Shown: piece by piece, positions 46,501 through 54,945 of the stretch
Layout: the number at the start of each line of letters is the position of its first letter
Position numbering within the stretch: the first letter of the stretch is position 1
Origin: Silene conica
Taxonomy: Eukaryota; Streptophyta; Magnoliopsida; Caryophyllales; Caryophyllaceae
Length of the DNA stretch: 64,000 nucleotides
Assembly: GCA_029255685.2 (NCBI GenBank)
Contig: CM055319.2
Coordinates: 20,547,247 to 20,611,246 of the forward strand
Direction: 5' to 3'
Program-made: the position numbers and the translations under genes
The notes under the pieces: model-generated
What the model was told of the DNA's origin: nothing
The model's database searches: none
What the model saw: the letters and a program-made list of their open reading frames with translations, nothing else

Positions 46501-48034
46501 TTCCCCCAAACAGATTTTTGAAGAAGTCCAGAACCAAATGCTTAACTTCATCCCCTGTCCACAGCCAGTTTCCTTCCCCATCTTGAAGTGCATTGATTTT
46601 ATTATGATTCCTGCGAATGACCGTACCTAGGTGAAAAAACTTCGTGTTTCGATCTCCATCACAAATAGCTTCCATTCGAGATTTCTGAAACCATAACAAT
46701 TCTTCCTCGCGCAGAACCTGATCGAGTTGCTCCCTTAACCTCTGTTCAAGTGTGAACAGGTAATTCAGACTCGAGTGCGCTAGTTTTCGTTGCACTCCCA
46801 GGAGCCTGCGTTCAAGGCTACGTTTCTTTGCAAATATATTACGAAACGTGTTTTGATTCCAGTCTTGAAGTTTCGTTGTGAACTCTTGAATGAACGGGAT
46901 AAGAGGTCTCTCGTTTGTCCAATTTTCTTCGACAAAATTCGAAAACTTATCATGCGAAATCCATGCTGCCTGAAAACGAAACGGACGCAGAGATCCTGGC
47001 AGTGGTGCGAAACCATTTGTATTAACCACAATCGGACAATGGTCTGACTGATTTTGGATGAGATGTCTCAAAGATCCTTCCTCATACATCGTCCTCCAAC
47101 TCGAATTACACAGAGCCCGATCCAGTCGAGCCCACTTTCGTGTTTCAGCGCTATGTCCTCGCGCCCAAGTGTAACTTGGTCCAGCAAAACTCAATTCCAT
47201 CCAATTGTTCGATTCAATCCACGAGTTGAACCGATTGCACCTTCGTCGCATCGTATCACTGTCTCCGTTTCGTTCCGTCACAAACCTAGTCTCATTGAAG
47301 TCTCCCATGGCGAGCCATGGTTTGTTGTGTGATCGAGCAAATTGTTCTAATTCATGCCATAAATCCTCCCTCTTCGTAGGGTCTGGACTGGCATACACCA
47401 CCGTGAAGTACCAAGGAATCTCACCGACTCTTGTAATTTCCACTGTTATATGTTGCGGATGATGCACAATAGGATTAAGACTGACTTCCTCCGTGCGCCA
47501 AAACAACCATATACCGCCTCTGAACCCTTCCGCATCCACCCGAGTGTGACCACTAAACCCAATTCTACCACAAACTTGTTGTGCCATGTCTCCACTGATA
47601 CGTGGTTCTACTAGGGCCAAAACTTGAGGCTTGTGTACCCTAATCAACTCCTTGAGCATATTTAAAAATTCTGGGCTTCCTGCTCCTTGGACATTCCATG
47701 TCATAAGGCGTAGAGCAGGACGAGAATTCAGAAAATTTGGGAATCTATCCATAAAAACTGTTGGTTGAGTTTGTACCGAGGACATAAAAGCCTCAGATAG
47801 TTGATGATACTTCCGCATCACCATTGGATTGACCTTCACTTCTACACAAAGATCCGGTCTGCTTGTCTTCGGGGGGAGAGACAGTATTATTTCGAGCTCC
47901 ATCGCATGAATTATCGGGATGGCTATCATCACATCCGGACCCTCCGTTGGTGATGTCACGCAAGGGAATTGGGATGGGGGGATTCTGAAGAGTCGGGTCT
48001 GAGGTAAAAGCACTGGTAAAGAGCTGAGGGTCAT
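43568..48034 (-). CDS. LINE ORF2: endonuclease, reverse transcriptase, zf-RVT and RNase H (1488 aa)
   Basis: The frame is open over 1488 codons. From about residue 108 it carries the APE-type endonuclease: LRLMTWNVQGAG, ALVEPRIS with the Glu, WLAMGDFNE, and QSDHCPIVV with the Asp-His pair. The reverse transcriptase follows: SPYKAPGPDGYQALFY, ALKLDLEKAYDTLEW, GIRQGDPLSPYIF and LFFADDIILFAEA with the FADD box. Then comes zf-RVT (FWRLPWKTWAPQRMRLFLWL and WCPRCPGIEESTLHLLRDC). A C-terminal plant-type RNase H ends it (NIDGASKGNPGSAGAGG, TRAELMALRRAL, IQTDSKIVEGYI and HVYREGNSCADWLAN). All catalytic residues are present. The protein nicks DNA and reverse transcribes element RNA at the nick. The true start may be downstream of the first ATG, since about 100 residues precede the endonuclease. 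Confidence 0.92.
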   Translation of the reverse strand: MTLSSLPVLLPQTRLFRIPPSQFPCVTSPTEGPDVMIAIPIIHAMELEIILSLPPKTSRPDLCVEVKVNPMVMRKYHQLSEAFMSSVQTQPTVFMDRFPNFLNSRPALRLMTWNVQGAGSPEFLNMLKELIRVHKPQVLALVEPRISGDMAQQVCGRIGFSGHTRVDAEGFRGGIWLFWRTEEVSLNPIVHHPQHITVEITRVGEIPWYFTVVYASPDPTKREDLWHELEQFARSHNKPWLAMGDFNETRFVTERNGDSDTMRRRCNRFNSWIESNNWMELSFAGPSYTWARGHSAETRKWARLDRALCNSSWRTMYEEGSLRHLIQNQSDHCPIVVNTNGFAPLPGSLRPFRFQAAWISHDKFSNFVEENWTNERPLIPFIQEFTTKLQDWNQNTFRNIFAKKRSLERRLLGVQRKLAHSSLNYLFTLEQRLREQLDQVLREEELLWFQKSRMEAICDGDRNTKFFHLGTVIRRNHNKINALQDGEGNWLWTGDEVKHLVLDFFKNLFGGRTQAVNLSELVIGGFPCLTAEEALNLGRDFSAADTKCALNQMSPYKAPGPDGYQALFYQTQWEVVAPSVTRLVLDVLNEEIVPEGLCEAFISLIPKIDHPHLVSQFRPIGLCNVTYKLITKMIVNRLKPILSSLINPIQVSFVPKRQITDNIVIVQEALHTMRSKRGRKGFMALKLDLEKAYDTLEWPFINHTLLDMGLPFKLVRVIMKLIQSVRLNVLWNGEKTDFFQPTRGIRQGDPLSPYIFTICMEKLSQLISKATETGGWKGLPVCRNGPVLSHLFFADDIILFAEASVTQALSINQCLQSFCQASGLKVSRAKSKVYFSSNVDMEICESVAGTLQIDRTENLGMYLGVPTINGRVTKADFNFIVQKVDKRLTGWKSRGLSLAGRATLAQSTLNSIPVYAMQTAKIPRSICDELDKKTRRFLWGGDQEKRGLSLVSWDMVTKEKDHGGLGLRSMRQVNAAFMAKIGWRILKEPNALWARVLRHKYCTGRCDLDMFREKTNSSNLWKGIIDAAEIIKLGVGSAVGNGQETSFWKQKWVLDSPLEDHCIQPIPETISLATVAEMWDDAMGWKWEIFADLLPVAILQTIASYEIIPGEENSDQFYWSESNTGTFNVKSAIRLIRGNESDGDELFWRLPWKTWAPQRMRLFLWLLLHDRVMTNVNRARRGFTEDTWCPRCPGIEESTLHLLRDCREAKIMWDYFPGAREILFQPSSSFREWVIRNITQNSDPNLRNWPTAFTVMVWWLWRWRNCRVFGREEVIPHDKFRFIICRIEEVLRARNSSDMISTGTIHRRKEVFVKWTAPPHGWVAINIDGASKGNPGSAGAGGLFRDSEGRILVAFAEKLGIATVTRAELMALRRALIIAKERKFTTINIQTDSKIVEGYIQRSERLQTAHSHLVKICQSFLQDTEWEVRINHVYREGNSCADWLANCGVEQAQSLQIFDPGNIPNGLGDLLTRDIQGVAWPRLVPLDS

Positions 48035-48044
48035 GGTTTTTCAC
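47793..48044 (-). CDS. Possible C-terminal remnant of LINE ORF1
   Basis: An 83-codon frame overlaps the start of ORF2 in another phase and runs to the truncated 5' end. Its content (Pro/Ser/Asp-rich: NPPIPIPLRDITNGGSG, then DNSCDGARNNTVSPPEDK) would suit the disordered tail of a plant LINE ORF1 RNA-binding protein. No CCHC knuckle or RNA-binding domain is included. It could also be a chance frame. Confidence 0.35.
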   Translation of the reverse strand: MKNHDPQLFTSAFTSDPTLQNPPIPIPLRDITNGGSGCDDSHPDNSCDGARNNTVSPPEDKQTGSLCRSEGQSNGDAEVSSTI

Positions 48045-48239
48045 TTGGCTATAAAAGTTCGGTTTAGAGTAAAAGCACTGGTAAAAAAACTATGTAACTA
48101 TGTATTGGCAACAAGTCCTTTGAATTGAATGAGTTTGAATCAAATATATTTAATCTACACTTTGATCGATACTAATGAGTTAATGTAATGATTTAACTAT
48201 TTTTGGACATAGAGAAAAATACATCTAGTAGAGTTATTA

Positions 48240-49044
48240 CGTCCGACCTTACTCCGATTGACCAGGCTTGGACCGACCCCGACTTCCTTTTTCTCTAACG
48301 GCCTTTGTTTGGAATTATTAAATTATTACTCTTATTTCTCCATTTTTACCACACAATGGTCACATTTTGTAAAAAAAAACACGGATGAGATCGTCGCACA
48401 GGAGAACTACTGTACATATTTTAATGAGATGAATCGTTACACCTCCTCGTACTCCCAAACACAACTGACTACTTGATTTCCTCACACTCCCAAACACACC
48501 ACCCCTTCCATGCCCAGACAACAACCACCTGGACACCCTACGCCTTCCACCGATACGCCTCCACCAACTATAACCACAAATTGATAACAATTGATAAACA
48601 ACTAAATATATTAATTTCATTAAGTGATAAACCCTAATAAACTTAATAAAACATATTAATAATGGATAAACAACTAATTAGGTCACTAATTTGAGAATTA
48701 TGATCGATTGTTCAAATTTTTAAAACAATTAGATTAGATTTAGAGGAAAAAAACGCTATATAAAAAATTTATTTGGTTTAAGTTTAGGAAAGGGTATGAT
48801 ATTAAAAGTTAATGAAAAAGTAGTGTATGTGAAAGAGTAAAATCAGTATGTGAAAAAAATATTTCGAAATTTTTTTGACCTTTTCTTAATAAAGGTTAAA
48901 TTCGGAACAAGGTGAAAAAGTGTGTGGGATTAAGTAAAATCACGTGCGTGATTTTGCAAATAAGTTATTCTATTTGACAAATAAGTATATCCTTATTTTT
49001 TTTTTACAAAAGTGCACTACTTTATCTACTAAGATAATAAAGAT
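48240..49044. repeat. Dispersed repeat copy B
   Basis: Matches copy A (7.7-12.7 kb) in the same orientation at about 85-88% identity, with neither the LTR element nor the MITE-like insertion of copy A. It also lacks copy A's left inverted arm. The right end breaks at 49044, exactly where TGTAACATCCC of the next element begins. No protein is encoded. Confidence 0.6.
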
Positions 49045-49992
49045 TGTAACATCCCATATTTTCGTGATTTATATTTTAAAGGCTTTTAATTATTTTAAAT
49101 AATAAAAATAATATTTTAATAATTTATTGAGAAAGTATTTTAATAAATTATAAGATCCGTCTTAAGAACCTTAAGTCCTTAAGACGAATACAACTTGGTA
49201 ACTTAAGTTCACATCTTAAAACCCGTTCAAGATATCCAAACCCATTTCATTTAAACGGAAAGGACAACCCTTAAACCCTCATAAGACCCTTTAGTCGACA
49301 TAGTGTCATCCTCAAAAACAAAACATACTGACATTCCATTTCCTCACAAAACCTCCATAATCTTCATCTTCTTTTCCTCTTTTCTTCATCATCCGTTCAC
49401 CGAATCGAGGTAATAATATCATTTTCGGAATCCTCATCGAATTTGCAAGCCATCCGTCACTTCCGATTTTCATTTCTCCTATTTCGAAATTTGGGCTGTT
49501 TTTCCTAAAATCGTCTTTTGATCCCTTAAGCTCGTTTTTCTTGATTGTAGGCGAAGGCTTGGAGGACCCGGACATTGATAGCTTCATTGTGGAAGACGAG
49601 CTTTGAGCGGAATTGCATTTAAAGTGACGATTACGAGTAACTCGGCCTTTTTGTTAAAATAACAAGTTTTGTTGTGTTCTTGTTGTTATTTCTGATTTTT
49701 GTTTAAGATTGATGATTAATGGACTTAGTAACATGTTAGGAATAACCTTCCTTGAAGATTATATGCTTACTTGATGTTTCATATGAGTAATGGCTTAATT
49801 TCTGAAATTTGTGTTTTGCAACGGATGCATCATATAATCATATTGAGGATTGTTATGGGTTTGTTTGCTGTTAGTTAGTGTTATTGAGTGATTTTAGATG
49901 TTGGGTAAACTCTATTTTTTGCAATTCTTAAGATTGGGTATCGATTTAATGAGTTTTGAATTGGCTGGAAAATGCGTTTTTCGCGATCAGGC

Positions 49993-50352
49993 TCTCTGAG
50001 CCGGTCGACCGGCTGGGAGCGTCTTTAGTGGGTTTTGCGGGTTTTGGGAGAAAATAGATTTTGAGCTGCCAGCCGGTAGGCCGGCTGCCTGTCGACCGGC
50101 CGGTAGCCTCTTTGTGTTTATTTCGTAAAATATAGGTGTAGGGATTGAGGTGCCCAGCCGGTAGACCGGCCGCCTGCCAACCGGCTGGGAGCCTCATTGT
50201 AAGTATTGCGTAAGTTGGGATTGGGTTCCCAGCCGGTAGGCCGGCTGCCTGCCGACCGGCTGTGAGTCCTTTGGGGCTGTTTTCATTTTTAAGAAAGGGA
50301 AAGCATGGATGGGTTGCCAGTCGGTAGGCCGGCTGCCTGCCGACCGGCTGGG
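49993..50352. repeat. Array of five AGCCGGT/ACCGGCT hairpin units
   Basis: Units lie near 49998, 50067, 50152, 50228 and 50316, mostly about 75-90 bp apart. Typical core: CAGCCGGTAGGCCGGCTGCC, then TGCCGACCGGCTGG. Each unit can fold on itself. Sequence between units is largely unrelated. The core resembles that of the solo LTR at 2103-2520. Confidence 0.85.
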
Positions 50353-50645
50353 GATCCCTGTAGCTTGTTTTAAATTCGTAATTCGTTCGTAACTTTTAAA
50401 CGATTGATCGGTTTTGATTGAAACTCGTTCCTTGTATCTTTGATATGTATCCAAGGTCCCCGGAGGATGGGCGAAACTATATTGGGTTCGGGAATGGAGA
50501 GAGGATAGAGACCCCCCGGTCGGGTAACCGAAAGGGAAACCGGCTCTCCCTCAACTTAGTTCCCGGGGTCAATTAAGTCTTGATTAGAGGTTAAGAAAGT
50601 AGAACTATAGTTTAGTTCATAGACTTTGAGGATATTGTTTTGTTG

Positions 50646-50740
50646 CGTATTAAGTTATGCCTTAAGCTGGCCTCTGAACTTAATACGTGAGTTGTTTGTC
50701 ATATATGGGGATATGCCTTAAGCTGGCCTCTGAGCCCTAT
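50646..50740. repeat. Two consecutive hairpins with different stems and the same loop
   Basis: Hairpin 1: arms CGTATTAAGTT (50646-50656) and AACTTAATACG (50677-50687), an 11-bp perfect stem. Hairpin 2: arms CATATA(T)GGG from 50700 and CCCTATATG to about 50743, with one bulge. Both loops contain ATGCCTTAAGCTGGCCTCTG (50657-50676 and 50713-50732). Confidence 0.75.
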
Positions 50741-50749
50741 ATGTGTTTG

Positions 50750-51755
50750 TGTTGGGGCTGGTGTCCTTGACAATTAAGTACAATGACTTACTAAATCTCT
50801 TTAAGGATCACAAGGGCATACTTCAGTATTATTATCAGTTGATCCACGTTTATCAATAACGGTTGGCTTGCTAGATAAGTTTGACGTTATTGTCATACGG
50901 ATGGCGGTGATCAACTGGTCCCTATACACGTCACACCTATAGGACACGTTTGAGAGATGTGAAGGTATGAAAATACAGTCACATTTATGCCGAATACGAC
51001 TAAACAGTTAGTCAGAGGTATTGACTATTAAATTAGTCAATAAGATGTTGAGATTATTATTTAATACGGATTAAATAATTTTAGCTAATCCGGATTACAT
51101 GATTAATTCGTAAATTAAATATAAACAGATATATTTAAGTAAATATTGTATTCGCGTATTAATATAAACAGTTATATTAATTTGGGTAATTATACAATAT
51201 CGTAATTTTATCAGACCATTATTAATACATCGACTGCATTAATATCTGATAACATGTATGCGATTTATAATTAAAATCCCGCAAATAATATTTAGCTAAT
51301 TGGGTCGAATCACGCAAAGGAATAAGGTAAGAGTGGGACAAGCCCACTCTCACCACAACCCGTTCGGCCGACCCACCGGTAATACATAAGGAGAGTCCTC
51401 TCCTTTTGTCAGAAAACTCTGGTGGAACTGGTTAATTCATAATCTCAAGAATTAGGGTTTTGAGAACATTATTTTCCCAAAACTCAGATCTCACATCTAA
51501 AACCTCACAAAAGCTCTTCCCATATTGCAAGGCAATTGGAGAGTATTTCTAGCACACGCGGCATCATCTCAATCAAGTCTTGGGTGCAAGTTATAGGAGG
51601 GAATTTACTTTAATTCCTGTTCTTAGGCCTATTCAAGCAAGGACACAAGGTTGTATTCCTTTTCATGCTTTTAATTAACTTATGACAATAATCACAATTG
51701 TATGTTTCGTTATAATCCTTCAAGTTTAGGGCGAATACATGCTTTATTCCCCACA
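50750..51755 (+). repeat. Left LTR of the right-hand copia element
   Basis: About 1006 bp. TGTTGGGG at the start and CCCCACA at the end are inverted. The right boundary is fixed by the primer-binding site; the left boundary rests on the TG start only. Confidence 0.75.
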
Positions 51756-51757
51756 AG

Positions 51758-51769
51758 TGGTATCAGAGC
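51758..51769 (+). other. Primer-binding site, initiator tRNA-Met type
   Basis: TGGTATCAGAGC, two bases after the LTR end. Confidence 0.9.
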
Positions 51770-51848
51770 CAAGGCCACGAGATTTTACTTTTGTGTTTTT
51801 CATAAGTTTTGATTAAAAAATTTTGAAAATCGATTTCTGCCGGCGTGT

Positions 51849-51977
51849 GGGTCGGTCAACCCATTATTGTGGTCGGTCGACCTGGTTAATAGGTCGGTCG
51901 ACCATTCTGCTGTTAGAAAAAAAAAAAAAAAATTTCGTCAGTAGGTCGGTCGACCCCATGTTGAGGTCGGTAAACCA
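51849..51977. repeat. GGTCGGTCGACC palindrome cluster in the copia leader
   Basis: Five sites near 51850, 51871, 51892, 51943 and 51965. Three are exact GGTCGGTCGACC and the outer two are variants. An A-tract of 16 lies between the third and fourth. The cluster sits about 80 bp after the primer-binding site, so it would be in the genomic RNA leader. Confidence 0.85.
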
Positions 51978-53327
51978 CTTCCCTGTAACAGTCGTTTTAT
52001 TTTTCCCGAAAATAACTTGTTTTTATTTTCCCATGGCCTTAAGTAATATACTGTATACGGAAATAATATATTATTTTTGTGAAACGGTTCACTCTCGCAT
52101 GATACATATTATTTTAAAACGGTTTAAGATAATGGATTATAAACTTATTAAAATTAAAGTGGTTAAAACGGTATAATCACATAATTTTAATCCCGTAAAG
52201 GTGGTTTGGTAAAATTTGTTAAATCATAATAACAGTATTATGTCATGAATGAATTTTAATTTTAGTTGATGCATTTTATTTATCGTCTTGTTGAATGCTT
52301 TTTGAATGCTTTCTATAACGTATTTAATTTTTGCAAACGGTTGTAACTTAGTGTGGCCTTAGAAGATTATGTCACCGTAATGATGGGACACAGTCTTGTT
52401 TGTAATTTTGAGATCTTGAATCTCCGTTTTGGGGTTTTTGCCATGTAATTACTTTTGTATTTAAATTAGAATGTAAATAGGGTTATATTTGTAATTTAAA
52501 TTAGTAATTTTGTGAAGACCAAAGACGGAGACCGGATGCTCACTCCCGCTGCAAAGACCAAGATGGAACATCAAGACAAGCTACTAGGGTCCAACGGTGG
52601 ATTCCAAGTTGTTTTATGTTTATTTTGGTAGGATAGGCCACACTAGGACTTTTTATTTACGTTTATTCCATTTATTTTTATGCTTTCATCGATAATAGCT
52701 TGTATCATATTCCGCCTAAAACCAAACCACCTATAACATGCCTGAAAACTGACTCATGTAGAGGTTACGCGTTAGTTTTCTGTGACAATACAGATGTCAC
52801 ATGTCAATTGCAAAGCCATCACTTTATTTCATTCATTCACGCATATGCTAGATATTAGTTCACTTAAAATGGATAAATAAAAGTTGATGGGGTCTTCCTC
52901 GTATAACCAAAAATTGAGAATAGTCTTTATAAATCAGACTCCCATGAATCCTTTCTTCGTCGGTAGGCATAATATGACCCCTTCTACGTCGGGTAAGTGG
53001 GAACAAATGATTTATTTTATCTCAACAACGTGGTCACTCGATACTATCTAGCGACTGAGATGGACTAATAGATAGGATTTACAGAAATCTATCGACCAAG
53101 AGTTCCAACGGTGGAATTAGCCAAACTGTGGGCTTATCAATATACAGAAATTGAGTCTTGGGATCGTTTATATAATTCTTGAGGGAGATCAATTATATAA
53201 ATGCATGAGTCTACGAGTTTAAATGCAATTTAATATAGACTTAAATCACAACAATGAGTTGCTTATTTGGTTTTGTTTTATCTTCTTTTCAGTGTAGAAC
53301 ACGTTCAATTAAACTGCTGTATAACTA
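51978..53327 (+). other. Long untranslated leader of the copia element
   Basis: About 1.35 kb without a recognised frame. A T-rich acceptor-like sequence (TTTTATCTTCTTTTCAG, ending near 53292) lies 36 bp before the gag ATG and might close a leader intron, but no clear donor was chosen. Confidence 0.5.
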
Positions 53328-53650
53328 ATGGCTGGTGAAGACCCAATGCCAAGTGCCAAGCTAGCACGTGAATCCTGGCTAAAAGCCTTCATGGACTCCA
53401 TGAATCAGTCTACTAGACTGAGGAATGATGGGTCAAACTTCTCTGACTGGGAGGCATCACTACGGAATGCTGCCATTGCTGACGGAAAGCTTAAGTACTT
53501 AACTGAGCCCATTCCGGCACACCCAGGAACTGGAGCTAGAGCTAACGAAGTTCGCGCTCATAGCGACTTCGTCAGGGAAGCGGGTGCGATAAAGAACGTA
53601 CTCATCTATGCAATGGAATCCAATTTGCAAAGACGCTTCATAACCCATGG
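53328..53650 (+). CDS. Copia gag, N-terminal part
   Basis: Starts MAGEDPMPSAKLARESWLKA. DGSNFSDWEASLRNAAIADG follows, the usual opening of plant copia gag, where a substrate-like YxxW motif is replaced by NFSDWE. It runs into the CATGG target site where the chromovirus inserted. The remaining gag-pol lies to the right of that insertion. The leader upstream is long and has no competing frame, which supports this start. Confidence 0.75.
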
Positions 53651-54788
53651 TGTAACACTCCCATTTATTTAAGGGCCTGTACTAGGACTCCTCAGATAAA
53701 TAAAGGTGTTACCATCCCGGTTTCCCGAGGCAGTAGATACAAAGGAAGATAAACAGTACTTTAAATAGCAATTAACTCAAGTTTGTCCTTACATCCGTAA
53801 CCAAAAGTCTTAACAACATAAATAAAGTACAACTCATTTAAACTGACTAAGGCGATCTAGACATCTAAACTGGTCCGGATCCAAGCTCTTCCTCCCATAG
53901 CTCCCCCTTAGTCTCAGCCACCTGTCATTCTGCTCCCCAAAATTGGTTCATCACAGGTGATCACGAATACACAGGGTCAACCACAAGGTTGAGTAGAGAA
54001 AACTGTAAATAAACCACATTACTATAAATAGAAAGCTGAACTTCTCCACTCCGAATCACAGACCCTTTTTCTCCGCACCAAACACAGACCCTTTATCTCC
54101 GCACCAAACACAGACCCTTTATCTCCGCACCAAACACAGACCCTTTATCTCCGCACCAAACACAGACCCTTTATCTCCTCACCATATCGTATCACAGAAT
54201 TATATACCACAATATACCAATCATATAACAATATATATGAACATGATTAATATCAACCAATAACAGATTACACATCTCATATATGTAGTATTCCCCTACC
54301 TCAAACTGAAGAAGAAATGATAACTGCACGACTGCCTCTAAAAATGCTCCACACGGAAACTTCCACCTATTCTGGGTCAATTCGAAGGGTCGTAAGATCA
54401 GTTAATCTGGCCGTGAATACCTTCCTCCTCCTCTTTGTGGTGGCGGCAGTAGGTTTAGTGTGATGATTGTGTAGAGAGTAGCTTAGGGTTAGGTCAGAAT
54501 TACCTCTTATATGACGGCATAAGAAGGATTGTGTGAGGTGTTTGTTGCATCTTTTAGGGTTTAGAGGGGATTAGGGTTAGACGAGAATGGGTTTTTTAAA
54601 GTGTTGGGAACACAAACGAGGCCCAAGTCTCATAGGTCTAAAGGTATCGTGATCGATCCCCATGGTCGACTTATACAACGCCATTAAATAAAATATCTAT
54701 CGAATGCACAACGCGTTTAAATACTATTGACACAACAATCATAAAACAATTCTCGTACTAAGGTTAACTAAAAGTTCGGGGTATCACA
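53651..54788 (-). repeat. 3' LTR of the chromovirus (left copy on the plus strand)
   Basis: 1138 bp. It contains five units of a 26-bp minisatellite (CAGACCCTTTATCTCCGCAC core) at about 54059-54183, one more unit than the other LTR. Confidence 0.9.
54059..54183. repeat. 26-bp minisatellite in the chromovirus LTR, five units
   Basis: The unit core is ACCCTTTATCTCCGCACC. The first unit has CTTTTTC in place of CTTTATC. Four units are present at about 60505-60603 in the other LTR. Confidence 0.85.
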
Positions 54789-54945
54789 GTCTTCCCTCCT
54801 AAAAAGGAACTTCGTCCCGAAGTTCAGTCATACTCGGGCGATAAGCAAATCTACTCATGTGAACTTGGGACACAAATTATCAATTAAACCACAGAATGTT
54901 ACATTCCATCCCCCTTAAAGAAAAGTTACGTCCGCGTAACTTACC

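Larger units (their letters stand above)
43472..48081 (-). mobile_element. L1-type LINE, 5'-truncated, recent
   Basis: Identical 12-bp target copies TAAAAAAACTAT flank it at 43460-43471 and 48082-48093. On the minus strand it ends in a poly-A tail (poly-T at about 43471-43482). Length is about 4.6 kb. It contains a full-length ORF2 and only the tail of a probable ORF1, so it is truncated at the 5' end, as usual for target-primed reverse transcription. The perfect target duplication and open ORF2 argue for a young insertion. Confidence 0.92.
49045..50749 (+). mobile_element. LTR-like sequence (probably Ty3/gypsy), interrupted by a copia element
   Basis: Homology between the two dispersed-repeat copies stops after AATAAAGAT, and the next bases are TGTAACATCCC, a typical plant gypsy LTR start. 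The 1.7 kb shown is non-coding. It holds a GC-rich palindrome array (49993-50352) and a double hairpin (50646-50740). Its other end would lie beyond the copia element that begins at 50750, outside the window, so full length and lineage are unknown. Confidence 0.55.
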
